Shown: in pieces, positions 44,217 to 53,935 of the stretch
Layout of the letters: the number at the start of each line of letters is the position of its first letter
Position numbering within the stretch: position 1 is the first letter of the stretch
Origin: Ardenticatena maritima
GTDB lineage: Bacteria > Chloroflexota > Anaerolineae > Ardenticatenales > Ardenticatenaceae
Direction of reading: 5' to 3'
Length of the DNA: 64,000 nt
NCBI RefSeq assembly: GCF_001306175.1
Contig: NZ_LGKN01000009.1
Coordinates: 62,001 to 126,000 of the forward strand
Made by a program: the position numbers and the translations under genes
The notes under the pieces: model-generated
The model's input: only the letters and a program-made list of their open reading frames with translations
Database searches by the model: none
Told to the model about the DNA's origin: nothing

Positions 44217-45071
44217 TCACTTCTCATCATCGTCTGATGGCATGGGCAGAAAAGCAACCCCCACCGCACCAGGGCCCGCATGAGCCCCAAGCACCGCCCC
44301 CGCTGTGGTCTGTACATATTCAGTATCGGGCGAGATGTGCGATTGCACGCACTGCGCCAGTTGGTCCGCCAAATCGGGGGCGTCGGTATGCAAAACCGCC
44401 ACGCCAAAGTGGGGGCTTGATTCCGCCACCGCGGCGCACAGCCATTCTACAGCCTTGCGGCGGCTGCGCGTCCGCGCCATGAGTGTGACTTCGTTTTGCG
44501 CCACGCGCAAGATGGGTTTGATATTGAGCACACCCGCTACAAACTCGGCCAAGCGCCCCACGCGCCCACCACGCCGGGCAAATTCGAGCGTATCCAGCAT
44601 GGCGAGGAGGGCGGCGCGGTCGGCCAGCGCTTGCACCTCTTGCGCCAGCGCATCCAGCGCGACGCCCTGACGGGCGCGGCGAGCGGCGTAAATCGCCAGC
44701 CAGCCCAGCGCCATCGAAGCGGTGCCGCTATCCACAAAGGCGGTGGGAATGGGGAGTTCGCGGGCATACAATTGGGAGGCGCTCAACAGCCCACTGAACC
44801 CGCTCCCGATATGCACAGCCAGAATGCCGTCTGCGCCGCGTGCAAGGGCTTCTTGATACACAGCCGCAAAATCATCACCGCGCGGGAGCGATGTCTTCGG
44901 GAGAAATGCACCTTCCCGTAAGATACGAAAGAGGTGGTCACTTGTCAGTTCCACCCCTTCCCGATACGACTGCTCGCCGACAATCACCTGTGCCGGAACA
45001 ACCAGCAATCCCTCACGGTCGGCAATCTCCGGCGGAATATCGGCTGTGCTGTCTGTGAGCACCTGAATCAT
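44217..45071 (-). CDS. DegV-family (FakB-type) fatty-acid-binding protein 1
   Basis: A 284-residue DegV protein: MIQVLTDSTADIPPEI at the start, FLPKTSLPRGDDFAAVY (conserved Thr-Ser that hold the fatty-acid carboxylate), HIGSGFSGLLSASQLYA, VDSGTASMALGW and FARRGGRVGRLAEFVAGVL. DegV proteins of the FakB type carry a fatty acid to the kinase FakA. It is the third DegV in a row; the start is five bases after the preceding DegV stop. The C-terminal GAVLGAHAGPGAVGVAF is conserved in the family. Confidence 0.92.
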   Translation of the reverse strand: MIQVLTDSTADIPPEIADREGLLVVPAQVIVGEQSYREGVELTSDHLFRILREGAFLPKTSLPRGDDFAAVYQEALARGADGILAVHIGSGFSGLLSASQLYARELPIPTAFVDSGTASMALGWLAIYAARRARQGVALDALAQEVQALADRAALLAMLDTLEFARRGGRVGRLAEFVAGVLNIKPILRVAQNEVTLMARTRSRRKAVEWLCAAVAESSPHFGVAVLHTDAPDLADQLAQCVQSHISPDTEYVQTTAGAVLGAHAGPGAVGVAFLPMPSDDDEK

Positions 45072-45076
45072 GGGCG

Positions 45077-45919
45077 TTATTTCGCCACCACAGCGCAGAT
45101 ACCGACGGCGCCCGGACCAACGTGGCCACCCATTGCCACGCCGGTTTGCGCAATCAAAATGTTCTGGCGCGGGTGGACGTCGGCCAGCATATCAGCCAGT
45201 TTTTCAGCCATTTCAGGCGCATGCGTATGCATCACGGCAATATCCTCAAAGGGCGCCAGCTCGCGCGCCATCGCGGCGAGACGTTCCAGAGCACGCCCAC
45301 GTGTGCGCACTTTTTCCAGCGGCACCACCTTGCCGTCTTCAATCGCGAGAATAGGCTTCACATCCAGCACCGTTCCCAAAAACGCTTCGGCGGAACCAAT
45401 ACGCCCACCGTAGCGCACGTATTCCAGCGTTTCCAGGAAGCTGGGAATGCGCAAGCGCGGCAACATATCCAGGATAATTTCAACGATTTCATCGCGGTCG
45501 TCACCACGCATGGCGGCTTCGGCTGCGGCGATACACACCCACCCCAAGCACATCGACACGTTGCGCGAGTCAATCACCGTAATGCGGTCGGGCGCCAGTT
45601 CCTGCGCCGCCAACCGCGCGTTGTTGTAGGTGGTGCTAAACGCCGCCGAGACGTGAATGGAGATGATGTCGTCACCTTCATCAAGGATTTCCTGGTACAC
45701 TTTCATGAAGTCGGCGGGAGAAGGCGCCGACGTTTTCGGCAGGTTGGGGGCTTCGGCTTCCATGCGCCGATAAAATTCCTCATGCGTAATGTCAATACCT
45801 TCGCGATAGGTATCTTCCCCGAAATGAATGTAGAGCGGTACAACCGTGATATCGAGTGCATCGGCGACGGGTTGCGGCAAATCCGCCGAGCTGTCGGTGA
45901 CGATACGAATGTTGCTCAT
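45077..45919 (-). CDS. DegV-family (FakB-type) fatty-acid-binding protein 2
   Basis: A 280-residue DegV: IRIVTDSSADLPQPVA, NLPKTSAPSPADFMKVYQE, HVSAAFSTTYNNARLAAQEL, VIDSRNVSMCLGWVCIAAAE and YVRYGGRIGSAEAFLGTVLD. The residues around the acyl pocket differ from those of its two neighbours (HVSAAFSTTYNN against HIGSGFSGLLSA and HISREMSKTIEV), so binding a different chain type is plausible. Located 27 bases after DegV 3 and 5 bases before DegV 1. Confidence 0.93.
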   Translation of the reverse strand: MSNIRIVTDSSADLPQPVADALDITVVPLYIHFGEDTYREGIDITHEEFYRRMEAEAPNLPKTSAPSPADFMKVYQEILDEGDDIISIHVSAAFSTTYNNARLAAQELAPDRITVIDSRNVSMCLGWVCIAAAEAAMRGDDRDEIVEIILDMLPRLRIPSFLETLEYVRYGGRIGSAEAFLGTVLDVKPILAIEDGKVVPLEKVRTRGRALERLAAMARELAPFEDIAVMHTHAPEMAEKLADMLADVHPRQNILIAQTGVAMGGHVGPGAVGICAVVAK

Positions 45920-45946
45920 CCTTTAATCCCCCTTGACTCAAATTGA

Positions 45947-46837
45947 TTACACATCCCACGGGTTGTCGGTCAACCCTTCGGAAACCATCACGCCCAGCGC
46001 GTCTGGCCCCACATGCACAGCCAAAACCGGCCCGTACTCGCGCACATCAAGCGAGACATCCGGGCGCTGATTGCGAATCAGCGTAATCAGGTGTTCGATT
46101 TCGTTTGGGTCGCCATGGTGGTGCAGGATGGTAATGTGTTCGATATACCCAAACTCGGCGACAAACTCCGCCAACTTTTCAATGGCTTTCTCGCGCGTGC
46201 GCACTTTTTCAAGCGGCTCAATTTGCCCTTCTTCAATCATCAGGATGGGCTTGATGTTGAGCATCGTCCCCAACAAGACCTGCGCAGGCCCGATTTGTCC
46301 ACCACGTTGCAGAAAGTCCAGCGTTTCGACGAAAAAGACAATGTACACGTGATTGACAAGCCCGCGCAGCATGCGCACGGCCTCTTCAATCGAATAGCCG
46401 GCTTGGATCGCCTTGGCGGCCTCTTTCGCAAGCAACCCAAGCCCCACGCTGGTCAACCGCGAGTCCACAATGTGCACATTGGCACGCCCCACCATCTGCA
46501 ACGCCGCTTGCTGAGCGACTTCGATGGTTTTACTCATCTCGCGCGAAATGTGAAGCGAGATGATATCCACCACCTCGTTCGGGTCGTCGGTCAAAGCATC
46601 AACCGCCTGTGTGTACACATCCACAAACTGCTGTACCGTCGGCGGCGACGTGTAGGGCGTCGGCATGGACGGGTCGCGCAGCATGTGAAAGAACGACTCG
46701 CGGTCTAAATCAACGCCATCCTGATACACCTTGTCGCCAATGTGAATATTCAACGGGACAACGTGAATCCCAAACTCCGCTTGTTCAGCAGGTGTCAAAT
46801 CGGCTGTGCTGTCGGTGATAATCGCTATTTTGCTCAT
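45947..46837 (-). CDS. DegV-family (FakB-type) fatty-acid-binding protein 3
   Basis: A 296-residue DegV: IAIITDSTADLTPAEQAEFG, TPYTSPPTVQQFVDVYTQA, HISREMSKTIEVAQQAALQM, VDSRLTSVGLGLLAKEAAKA and FLQRGGQIGPAQVLLGTMLN. The pocket lid HISREMSKT is the most unusual of the three. It is the first DegV after fakA, 88 bases downstream, which may include a processing or promoter site. All three have the two-domain DegV fold and family length. Confidence 0.93.
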   Translation of the reverse strand: MSKIAIITDSTADLTPAEQAEFGIHVVPLNIHIGDKVYQDGVDLDRESFFHMLRDPSMPTPYTSPPTVQQFVDVYTQAVDALTDDPNEVVDIISLHISREMSKTIEVAQQAALQMVGRANVHIVDSRLTSVGLGLLAKEAAKAIQAGYSIEEAVRMLRGLVNHVYIVFFVETLDFLQRGGQIGPAQVLLGTMLNIKPILMIEEGQIEPLEKVRTREKAIEKLAEFVAEFGYIEHITILHHHGDPNEIEHLITLIRNQRPDVSLDVREYGPVLAVHVGPDALGVMVSEGLTDNPWDV

Positions 46838-46925
46838 AAACCTTCAATCTTCCTTACATCCCTGCAATACTTGCATGATTTTGTCTTCATTGTGTGCTAA
46901 ACGGCAAAATTGCCAAACGGCTGGC

Positions 46926-48623
46926 TTATTCCAGCGAGAAAAAGAAGTGGTAATTGGGTTGTCCACCATAGACCACTTCCATCTCCAACTCGGGGAACTC
47001 CGCCCGCAATGTTTCAATCACGCGGTGCGCTTCCTCTTCGGACAAATCCGCTCCATAGTAGAAGGTGGCAATCTCAAAGCGTGCAGGGTCGGCGGTTTTG
47101 AGCATCGAACGCACCACTTCCGTCAAATCTTTGGCGGCAACCACCAAACGCCCATCCAGAATGCCGATGAAGTCCCCTTCCTGCACTTCAACACCATCAA
47201 TTTGCGTGGTGCGCACCGCGCGGGTCACTTCCCCACTGACGACATGTTCCGCCGCTTCCTGCATATTTTGCACGTTGCTTTCAACATCGCTCTTGAAATT
47301 GAACGCCATCATCGCGGCGATACCTTGCGGCACTGTGCGGGTTGGCACGACATACACCGTTTTCTCGCTCAATTCCGCCGCCTGCTGCGCCGCAAGGATG
47401 ATATTCTTGTTGTTGGGCAACACAATGACTGTATCGCTTTCCACAGCATTGATGGCTTCCAGCAAATCCTGCGTGCTGGGGTTCATGGTTTGCCCACCAG
47501 GAACAATGGCGCTCACATTGAGGCTCTCAAAAACCTCGCGCAAACCATCCCCCGGCACAACCGCCACCGTCGCGATACCGGTTGCCGCTTCCGTACTCAC
47601 GCGCTTGGTGGGCATAGGGGGCGTAGTCGGCGCATGCTCGGCTTGCTGTTTGAATTGTTCATACTGTAAGTCCATGTTTTCGACCACAATATCATCGAGC
47701 ATGCCAAGGTTTGCCCCGTATTCCAACGCCGGACCGGGGTTGAGACAGTGCACATGCACCTTGACAACGTTGCTATCGCCGACCACCAGCGCACAATCCC
47801 CCATGCTGGTAATCACTTCACGGATGGCATCGACATCCAGGTTCTCACCCCGAATGAGGAACTGGATATCGTAGCCGTAGCGCCCGTCTGCCAGCGGTTC
47901 AGGCGGCGCATCCAATTCAGGCAAATGGTCGGGAATAGCGCTCGTTTCAGATGGTTGTTCCACAGGTTCTCCTTTCAAATAGCGCACCATCCCTTCAAAA
48001 AGGAAGACCAGCCCTTGCCCACCGCTATCCACAACACCGGCGTCTTTGAGCACTTGCAGCATCTCCGGTGTGCGGCGCAAGGCCTCTTGGGCAGCGTTCA
48101 ATACATTTTCAAGCAACTGCACAATATCATCGGTCGCTGCGGCGCTCCGTTCGGCTTCCTCAGCCGCTTCACGCGCCACGGTGAGGATCGTCCCTTCGAC
48201 GGGCTTCATCACGGCGCTGTACGCAGCCTTGCTCGCCATTTGGAAGGCAACGGCAATGTCCGCTGTGGTTGCTGTTTCCTTGCCTTCAAGCCCACGTGCA
48301 AACCCGCGCAGCAACTGCGAAAGAATCACCCCAGAATTGCCGCGCGCTCCCAGCAACGCCCCTTGCGCCACCACCTTCGCTACTTCATCCAGGCGCGTCG
48401 CCGGGCTCGCTTCCAGTTCCTTGAGCGCACTGCGCATGGTCAGGTTCATATTCGTTCCTGTATCCCCATCGGGAACAGGGAACACATTCAGCGCGTTGAC
48501 TTTTTCCTTATTGCGGTTGAGCCACGCCGCCGCGGCTTTGACCAATTCACGCAACAAGCCGCCATCCAACACGGTCAAAGATTCATGCACACGCAGGCTC
48601 GAAGGAGTTTTGTTGTCAGCCAC
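46926..48623 (-). CDS. fakA: Fatty-acid kinase FakA (DAK2-domain, YloV-like)
   Basis: A 565-residue protein. The N-terminal DAK2/DhaL domain has NVFPVPDGDTGTNMNLTM (Asp52, Asp54, Thr55, Asn58 bind Mg-ATP), GARGNSGVILSQLLRGFARG, and VDSGGQGLVFLFEGMVRYLK. A middle domain (YGYDIQFLIRGENLDVDAI) and a C-terminal DegV-like domain (NVSAIVPGGQTMNPSTQDLL) complete the FakA plan. FakA phosphorylates fatty acids bound to FakB for entry into phospholipid synthesis or lipid signalling. Its place after asp23 and rpmB, ahead of recG, is the arrangement of Firmicutes (yloU-yloV-recG). Confidence 0.95.
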   Translation of the reverse strand: MADNKTPSSLRVHESLTVLDGGLLRELVKAAAAWLNRNKEKVNALNVFPVPDGDTGTNMNLTMRSALKELEASPATRLDEVAKVVAQGALLGARGNSGVILSQLLRGFARGLEGKETATTADIAVAFQMASKAAYSAVMKPVEGTILTVAREAAEEAERSAAATDDIVQLLENVLNAAQEALRRTPEMLQVLKDAGVVDSGGQGLVFLFEGMVRYLKGEPVEQPSETSAIPDHLPELDAPPEPLADGRYGYDIQFLIRGENLDVDAIREVITSMGDCALVVGDSNVVKVHVHCLNPGPALEYGANLGMLDDIVVENMDLQYEQFKQQAEHAPTTPPMPTKRVSTEAATGIATVAVVPGDGLREVFESLNVSAIVPGGQTMNPSTQDLLEAINAVESDTVIVLPNNKNIILAAQQAAELSEKTVYVVPTRTVPQGIAAMMAFNFKSDVESNVQNMQEAAEHVVSGEVTRAVRTTQIDGVEVQEGDFIGILDGRLVVAAKDLTEVVRSMLKTADPARFEIATFYYGADLSEEEAHRVIETLRAEFPELEMEVVYGGQPNYHFFFSLE

Positions 48624-48642
48624 CGTTTCCGATCCTCCTCAA

Positions 48643-49023
48643 TTATTCAGTCGCCTCAACCGGCCGCACTGATTGAATATGGACATTGATTTGTTTGACC
48701 GGTATCCCCACGGTATTTTCAACCGCAAAGCGCACGTTTTCCTTGATATTATTCGCTACTTCGGACAAGCGGAGACCATACGCAAGAACGACGTAAACGT
48801 CAACTATCACCCCGTCATCAAGGCTGTGGACAATCACGCCGCGCTTGGAATGATCGCGGCTCAGCATCTCCACCAATCCATCGCGCAGGCTGGGAAGCGC
48901 CATGCCCACCACGCCATAGGTTTGCAACACAGCCCGCGACGCCACACCGGCAATAGCAGTTGGCGAGATCGTGATGGTTCCCAGGTCGGTCTGGATTTGG
49001 ATGGTATTCGCTTCTTTTGTCAT
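48643..49023 (-). CDS. Asp23/Gls24-family protein (YloU-like)
   Basis: A 126-residue Asp23/Gls24 protein: [40 protein letters not shown] and [20 protein letters not shown]. Members are membrane-associated envelope-homeostasis proteins in Gram-positives; the YloU subgroup always accompanies fakA. ATGs occur at 49035 and 49023; neither has an ideal ribosome site and I take the second because the first would leave only one base after AAAGGA. It is the first gene of the long leftward operon and divergent from rpmB, whose promoter must lie in the 120 bases between. Confidence 0.9.
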   Translation of the reverse strand: MTKEANTIQIQTDLGTITISPTAIAGVASRAVLQTYGVVGMALPSLRDGLVEMLSRDHSKRGVIVHSLDDGVIVDVYVVLAYGLRLSEVANNIKENVRFAVENTVGIPVKQINVHIQSVRPVEATE

Positions 49024-49143
49024 TTGCCGCCACATGTCCTTTATGATATAGTTTGTTGGCAGCCCCGTGGTCTTGCCTCGGGGCGTTTGTCTGTCATCGG
49101 CGAGCCGTCTGGCTCAAAACTAAGTAGCAAAGAGGTGATACCA

Positions 49144-49338
49144 ATGGCCAAATGCGAAGTTTGTGGAAAGGGTCCGGCGACTGGCCACAACGTCAGTCAC
49201 GCGCACAATCGCACCAAGCGTCTGTTTGCTCCGAACATTCAGCAGAAGCGCGTGTTCATCAACGGGAAGTTTCAACGTGTGAAAATTTGCACGCGCTGCT
49301 TGCGCACGCTGACGCGCAAAGGTTCGATTTCGGCGTAA
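49144..49338 (+). CDS. rpmB: Ribosomal protein bL28
   Basis: A 64-residue L28 with two zinc-binding Cys pairs (Cys4/Cys7 and Cys49/Cys52), i.e. the zinc-containing C+ form. [20 protein letters not shown] and [12 protein letters not shown] are the hallmark segments. AGAGGTG precedes the ATG. It is divergent from asp23 and followed by its own terminator. Confidence 0.97.
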   Translation: MAKCEVCGKGPATGHNVSHAHNRTKRLFAPNIQQKRVFINGKFQRVKICTRCLRTLTRKGSISA

Positions 49339-49355
49339 GTCGCCCGAACGCTGAG

Positions 49356-49385
49356 AACGGCTCCCGCACGGGGGCCGTTTTTCTT
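49356..49385 (+). terminator. Rho-independent terminator of rpmB
   Basis: AACGGCTCCC and GGGGGCCGTT (one mismatch) with a GCAC loop, followed by TTTCTTT. Confidence 0.85.
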
Positions 49386-49424
49386 TGCTCCACTTCCGGC
49401 TTGTCAAGGTACATCCCCAATTCG

Positions 49425-50108
49425 TCATGAGACGCGCGCCAAGGCGTCTTCAGCACGTTGGCGCAGATGCTGAATGGCACCGGCGACGCCAAGCGGCGAC
49501 GCATACACCGCCGAACCGGCAACAAGCCAGCGCGCGCCGGCTTCCACCACGCGCGGCGCAGTTTCGGCGTTGATGCCGCCGTCCACTTCAATGGGCACAT
49601 CCGAGCGCCCCAGCGCGTCCAGCATGGTACGCAATCGGCGAATTTTTGGCAACATCGTTTCGATAAAGGCTTGCCCGCCAAACCCCGGATTGACGGTCAT
49701 CACCAGCACCAGGTCCACATCAGGCAAAATGTATTCGACGGCTTCGGGGGGCGTTGCCGGATTGAGCGCCACGCCCGCCTTGATGCCCCGTTGGCGAATG
49801 TGCTGGATTGTCCGATGCAGATGCCGGTCGGCTTCGACGTGGACGGTGAGGATATCAGCCCCCGCCTCAATGAAAGCGTCCACATAGCGCGCCGGCTCTT
49901 CAATCATCAGGTGCACATCCAAAGGCAAGCGGATGCGCTGACGCAACGCTGCCACAACCGGAATGCCGACTGTGATATTGGGCACGAAATGCCCATCCAT
50001 CACATCAATCTGGATAGCATCCGCACCGCCGCTTTCGGCGGCTTGGGCGGCTTCTCCCAACGCTGTGAAATCAGCGCTCAAGATTGAGGGAACAATCCAA
50101 ATGCTCAT
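49425..50108 (-). CDS. rpe: Ribulose-phosphate 3-epimerase
   Basis: A 227-residue TIM-barrel enzyme of the pentose-phosphate pathway, interconverting ribulose-5-P and xylulose-5-P. Motifs: [23 protein letters not shown] (metal and catalytic Asp), DVHLMIEEP (His/Asp), [13 protein letters not shown] (phosphate loop) and [11 protein letters not shown] (catalytic Asp). The ATG at 50108 has AAAGGATGG. It follows rlmN by 26 bases in the same direction. Confidence 0.96.
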   Translation of the reverse strand: MSIWIVPSILSADFTALGEAAQAAESGGADAIQIDVMDGHFVPNITVGIPVVAALRQRIRLPLDVHLMIEEPARYVDAFIEAGADILTVHVEADRHLHRTIQHIRQRGIKAGVALNPATPPEAVEYILPDVDLVLVMTVNPGFGGQAFIETMLPKIRRLRTMLDALGRSDVPIEVDGGINAETAPRVVEAGARWLVAGSAVYASPLGVAGAIQHLRQRAEDALARVS

Positions 50109-50134
50109 GCGCCATCCTTTCGGTCTCGTCCGCC

Positions 50135-51280
50135 TCATGTATGCCGTCGGGCGGCGGCGCGCGCCGCTTCGGCATGGGTGGGATAGGCGTCAAGCGGTAC
50201 GATACTGCGACCGCGACGTTCCACCTGGGCATAGAGTTGCCCACACCCGGCGGCAATATCAATGCCACGCCGCACCCGCACGGTCACGGGGACGTTATAC
50301 GACGCTTGAAGCACGTCTGCAAATGCACGAACCCGCTCACGCGGGGAGCCTTGCCACGGCGAACCCGGTACCGCATTGAGCGGAATGAGGTTGACATGCG
50401 CCAGCATACCTTTCAGCAAACGCCCCAATTCGTGCGCCAGCGCCACATCGTCATTGATGCCGTCAATCATGGCATACTCGAACGTTACACGGCGGTTGGT
50501 TTTGCGAATGTACTCGCGCACGGCTTCCATAAGTTCGGCGATGGGATATTGCGCGTTGATGGGGAGCAACGCCGCGCGCAAATCATCACGGGGCGCATGC
50601 AACGAAATCGCCAGGTTGACCTGGAGCGGTTCTTCCGCCAGGCGGCGAATGGCGGGCACCAGCCCAACGGTGCTCAGGGTCATGCGACGCGCCCCAAACG
50701 CCATGCCTTCGCGATGATTGAGGATGCGAATGGCTTTCAGCGTCTCACGATAGTTGCTCAGCGGTTCGCCCATGCCCATGAAGACGATATTCGTCAACGC
50801 ATGACCCTCAGTGGGGCGTTCCCCCGCGTCGCGCAAAACGCGCTCGATATGCACAATTTGCGCCACAATCTCGCCGGCGGCAAGGTTGCGTATCAACCCC
50901 ATCTGCCCCGTGGCGCAAAACGCGCACGCATACGCGCATCCTACCTGCACGGAGATGCAGGCGGTGTTGCGCGTATCATATTCCATCAAAACCGCCTCAA
51001 TATGTTCGCCATCGGGTAAACGCAACAACCACTTGCGCGTATGCCCATCTGTGGATTGCAACTGCGTGACCGGCGTCAAAATGTCGAAGTCAAACGTCTC
51101 CGCCAGTCGGCGGCGCAACGCCTTGGGGAGATTGGTCATGGCGTCTGCATCACGCGCCAAATGGCGATAGAGCCACTGCCATATCTGGCGAGCACGATAC
51201 GCCGGCTCACCCCATTCAGCCAATACGTCGCGCCATTCTTCAAGTGTGAGAGTGTACGGGTTACGCAAAATGGTCTCCAT
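50135..51280 (-). CDS. rlmN: 23S rRNA/tRNA adenine-C2 methyltransferase RlmN
   Basis: A 381-residue radical-SAM enzyme. The [4Fe-4S] motif is CAYACAFC (Cys115, Cys119, Cys122); the methyl-carrying Cys346 lies in [13 protein letters not shown]; the early Cys108 is in [18 protein letters not shown] and NLIPLNAV are also typical. RlmN methylates C2 of A2503 in 23S rRNA and A37 in some tRNAs. The length (usual 340-400) and the start [11 protein letters not shown] are normal. The 27-base gap to rpe suggests an operon. Confidence 0.96.
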   Translation of the reverse strand: METILRNPYTLTLEEWRDVLAEWGEPAYRARQIWQWLYRHLARDADAMTNLPKALRRRLAETFDFDILTPVTQLQSTDGHTRKWLLRLPDGEHIEAVLMEYDTRNTACISVQVGCAYACAFCATGQMGLIRNLAAGEIVAQIVHIERVLRDAGERPTEGHALTNIVFMGMGEPLSNYRETLKAIRILNHREGMAFGARRMTLSTVGLVPAIRRLAEEPLQVNLAISLHAPRDDLRAALLPINAQYPIAELMEAVREYIRKTNRRVTFEYAMIDGINDDVALAHELGRLLKGMLAHVNLIPLNAVPGSPWQGSPRERVRAFADVLQASYNVPVTVRVRRGIDIAAGCGQLYAQVERRGRSIVPLDAYPTHAEAARAAARRHT

Positions 51281-51448
51281 GCTCCCTACTCATACAAAAA
51301 GCGCACCACTCAACGATGCGCTTGTGATACGTTCATTGTAGCACGGGCGACGGGCTTGGGTCAATTTGGCACAGGCGCCTGCCATTTGCATCACCCAAAC
51401 AGTCCCCCTCTTGCTCACCCAAACGGACCATGCCTTTGAGCATGCGCA

Positions 51449-51477
51449 TTAGACAAACACTCTGCTCTCGATATAAT
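51449..51477 (+). promoter_or_regulatory. Sigma-70 promoter of the glycosyltransferase operon
   Basis: TTAGAC (51449-51454) and a perfect TATAAT (51472-51477) with a 17-base spacer, about 70 bases before the first glycosyltransferase ATG. The remaining part of the 267-base gap with rlmN has a small GCGCA/TGCGC stem and nothing else recognised. Confidence 0.65.
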
Positions 51478-51547
51478 CTGCTCTTGTGAATGCACTCGCA
51501 CTTCAACAAACTGGAAACTTTTTCGCCAAGAGGACAGCGTAGCACGC

Positions 51548-52687
51548 ATGCGAATTGGAATTGATGCACGCATCCTGGCCTATCGGCGTGCGGGGATTGG
51601 GCAATACACCCTACGCCTCGTCGAACATCTTGCCAGGATTGACCGCAACAACGAGTACATCCTCTTGCAAAGTCGCAAGGACCCTTCCATCTACGTCTCT
51701 CAGCCGAATTTCAAACGCGCAACACTCTGGACACCCAGCCACCACCGTTTGGAACCATGGGCGCTTTCCCTTGAAACTGCGCGGCTGGGACTCGATTTGC
51801 TTCATTCACCGGATTTTATTCCGCCGTTTTGGCGTACCTACAAGTCGGTCATCACCATTCACGATTTGGGCTTCCTCATCTTTCCCCACTTTGTTCAGGA
51901 AGACGCCGCCCGCCACTATGGCAAAATTGACCGTGCGGCACGCCACGCCGACCATATCATCGCCGTCTCGCACAGCACCAAGCAAGACATCATGAAGTTG
52001 CTGGGGGTCCCGTCCGACCGTATCACGGTGATTCACGAAGCCGCCAACCCCATCTACCGCCCGATTCAGGACCGCGAGCAACTGGACGCCGTTCGCCGCA
52101 AGTACAATTTGCCCGAAACCTTTGTGCTCTTCGTCAGCACCATTGAACCACGCAAGAACCTGCCCACGCTCTTGAAAGCCCTGCACCGCCTGAAAAACGA
52201 GTATCGTACCGAACTGGTGCTGGCGGTTGCCGGCGAAAAAGGCTGGCTCTATGAAGACGTGTTCCAACTGGTGCATCGTCTCAAATTGGGCAAACAAGTG
52301 CGCTTTCTTGGGCGCGTCCCGCTGGAAGACCTGCCACTGCTCTACAATGCGGCGACCGTTCATGTGCACCCCAGTTATTACGAAGGCTTTGGGCTCACGC
52401 CGCTGGAAGCCATGGCATGCGGCACGCCCACCATCGTGAGCAACGTCTCCAGCCTGCCCGAAGTGGTGGGCGACGCCGGGTTGCGTGTGAACCCCGAAGA
52501 TGATGAGGAACTTGCCGTTGCGATCTGGCGCGTGCTGAACGATTCCGCCCTGCGCGATATGTTGCGTGAAAAAGGCTTGAAACGCGCCCGCATGTTCTCA
52601 TGGGAAAAAGCCGCCCGCGAGCATCTGCGTGTGTACATGCAGGTACTCGGCAAACCCTTGCCCGACACGCTTTCCACTGAGGAGTAG
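51548..52687 (+). CDS. GT4-family glycosyltransferase
   Basis: A 379-residue GT-B glycosyltransferase. N-terminal GIDARILAYRRAGIGQYTLR is the family's glycine-rich loop; FVLFVSTIEPRKNLPTLLKA begins the C-terminal nucleotide-sugar domain; VHPSYYEGFGLTPLEAMACG is the E-x7-E signature. This resembles mannosyl- or rhamnosyltransferases of capsule and O-antigen-like gene sets. GAGGACAGCGTAGC precedes the ATG, so the ribosome site is modest. It is the first of three glycosyltransferases. Confidence 0.92.
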   Translation: MRIGIDARILAYRRAGIGQYTLRLVEHLARIDRNNEYILLQSRKDPSIYVSQPNFKRATLWTPSHHRLEPWALSLETARLGLDLLHSPDFIPPFWRTYKSVITIHDLGFLIFPHFVQEDAARHYGKIDRAARHADHIIAVSHSTKQDIMKLLGVPSDRITVIHEAANPIYRPIQDREQLDAVRRKYNLPETFVLFVSTIEPRKNLPTLLKALHRLKNEYRTELVLAVAGEKGWLYEDVFQLVHRLKLGKQVRFLGRVPLEDLPLLYNAATVHVHPSYYEGFGLTPLEAMACGTPTIVSNVSSLPEVVGDAGLRVNPEDDEELAVAIWRVLNDSALRDMLREKGLKRARMFSWEKAAREHLRVYMQVLGKPLPDTLSTEE

Positions 52688-52693
52688 GCGTCT

Positions 52694-53935
52694 ATGCGTC
52701 TGCTCTTCATGACGCCGCAACTGCCGTATCCCCCGCATCAAGGCGCAAGCCTGCGGAATTGGGCGTTCATCCGTGAATTGGCGCGCCGCCACGAAGTCCA
52801 TCTGTTCACACTGCTTGCACCGGGGCAATCCATCGCCGACCACGCCACGCAAACCGTGCGCGACCATGTGGCGTCGCTGACGGCGTTGCCCCAGCCCACC
52901 CGCTCAACCGCACGGCGGCTCTGGCAACTGCTGGCATCCCCGCGCCCCGACCTGGCGCTACGGCTCTGGCATCCGCAGATTGCTTCCGCTTTGGCGCAGA
53001 CGTTGAGCGAAGGCGCGTTCGACATCGTGCAAGTGGAAGGGCTGGAACTCATGGCGCTCTGTGAACCCTGGTTGGGGCAAGCCCGTGGTCCCCGCTGGGT
53101 GTACGACGCCCACAACGCCGAAGCCGACCTACAAGCCAGCGCCTGGCACGCCGACCGGCGCAATCCTCGCCGCTGGCACGCCGCCGCCTACTCGTTCATT
53201 CAGTGGCACAAATTGCGCCGCTACGAAGCCACCATGTTGCCCCGCTTCGACGGGCTTACCTGTGTGAGCAACGCCGACGCCGAGAGCCTCGCCGCGTTGA
53301 GTGGACGCCAGCCCCTCGTCGTTCCCAATGGTGTGGACACTGCGCGCTTTGCGCCGGGGCGCGTGGCGCCTCACGCCAGACTGCGCGACCACCCCGCCGT
53401 GGTGTTCACCGGCAAAATGGATTTTCGCCCGAACGTGGACGCTGTGCTCTGGTTCGCCCATGAGATTTGGCCACGCATTCGCGCGGCTGTTCCGCAAGCC
53501 CGTTTCTGGATTGTGGGGCAACGCCCCACGGCGGCGGTACAGGCGCTGGGCGAGATAGAGGGCATCCACGTCACGGGGGCTGTGCCCGATATTGAGCCGT
53601 ACCTTGAAGGGGCGTCCGTCGTCATCGCGCCTTTGCGCATGGGGAGCGGCACACGGCTGAAGGTGTTGCAGGCGCTCAGCATGGCGCGCCCCATGGTGAG
53701 CACCACGCTCGGCTGCGCCGGGCTGGGTGTGCGGCACAATGAGCACCTTGCCATCGCCGATACCCCCGAGACCTTTGCGGCGCACACGATAGACCTGCTC
53801 ACCAATCCCAACGCCGCCCGTGCCATGGCCGCCCGTGGGCGTGAATATGTGCGCGCGCATTACGATTGGCGCGTGCTGGTGCCCCGTTTGGAAACGCTCT
53901 ACGAAACACTGCTCGAACACGCCCGCGCACCATGA
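52694..53935 (+). CDS. GT4-family glycosyltransferase (sugar transferase of the PEP-CTERM/EpsH-associated type)
   Basis: A 413-residue protein with MRLLFMTPQLPYPPHQGASL at the start, RWVYDAHNAEADLQASAW (donor-domain loop), VVFTGKMDFRPNVDAVLWFA and VVIAPLRMGSGTRLKVLQAL (the E-x7-E region replaced by the GSGTRLKVLQ type). This pattern fits the GT4 group often named stp1 or EpsH-associated sugar transferase. The ATG is six bases after the preceding stop, with GGAGTAGG. It overlaps the next gene by four bases. Confidence 0.9.
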   Translation: MRLLFMTPQLPYPPHQGASLRNWAFIRELARRHEVHLFTLLAPGQSIADHATQTVRDHVASLTALPQPTRSTARRLWQLLASPRPDLALRLWHPQIASALAQTLSEGAFDIVQVEGLELMALCEPWLGQARGPRWVYDAHNAEADLQASAWHADRRNPRRWHAAAYSFIQWHKLRRYEATMLPRFDGLTCVSNADAESLAALSGRQPLVVPNGVDTARFAPGRVAPHARLRDHPAVVFTGKMDFRPNVDAVLWFAHEIWPRIRAAVPQARFWIVGQRPTAAVQALGEIEGIHVTGAVPDIEPYLEGASVVIAPLRMGSGTRLKVLQALSMARPMVSTTLGCAGLGVRHNEHLAIADTPETFAAHTIDLLTNPNAARAMAARGREYVRAHYDWRVLVPRLETLYETLLEHARAP

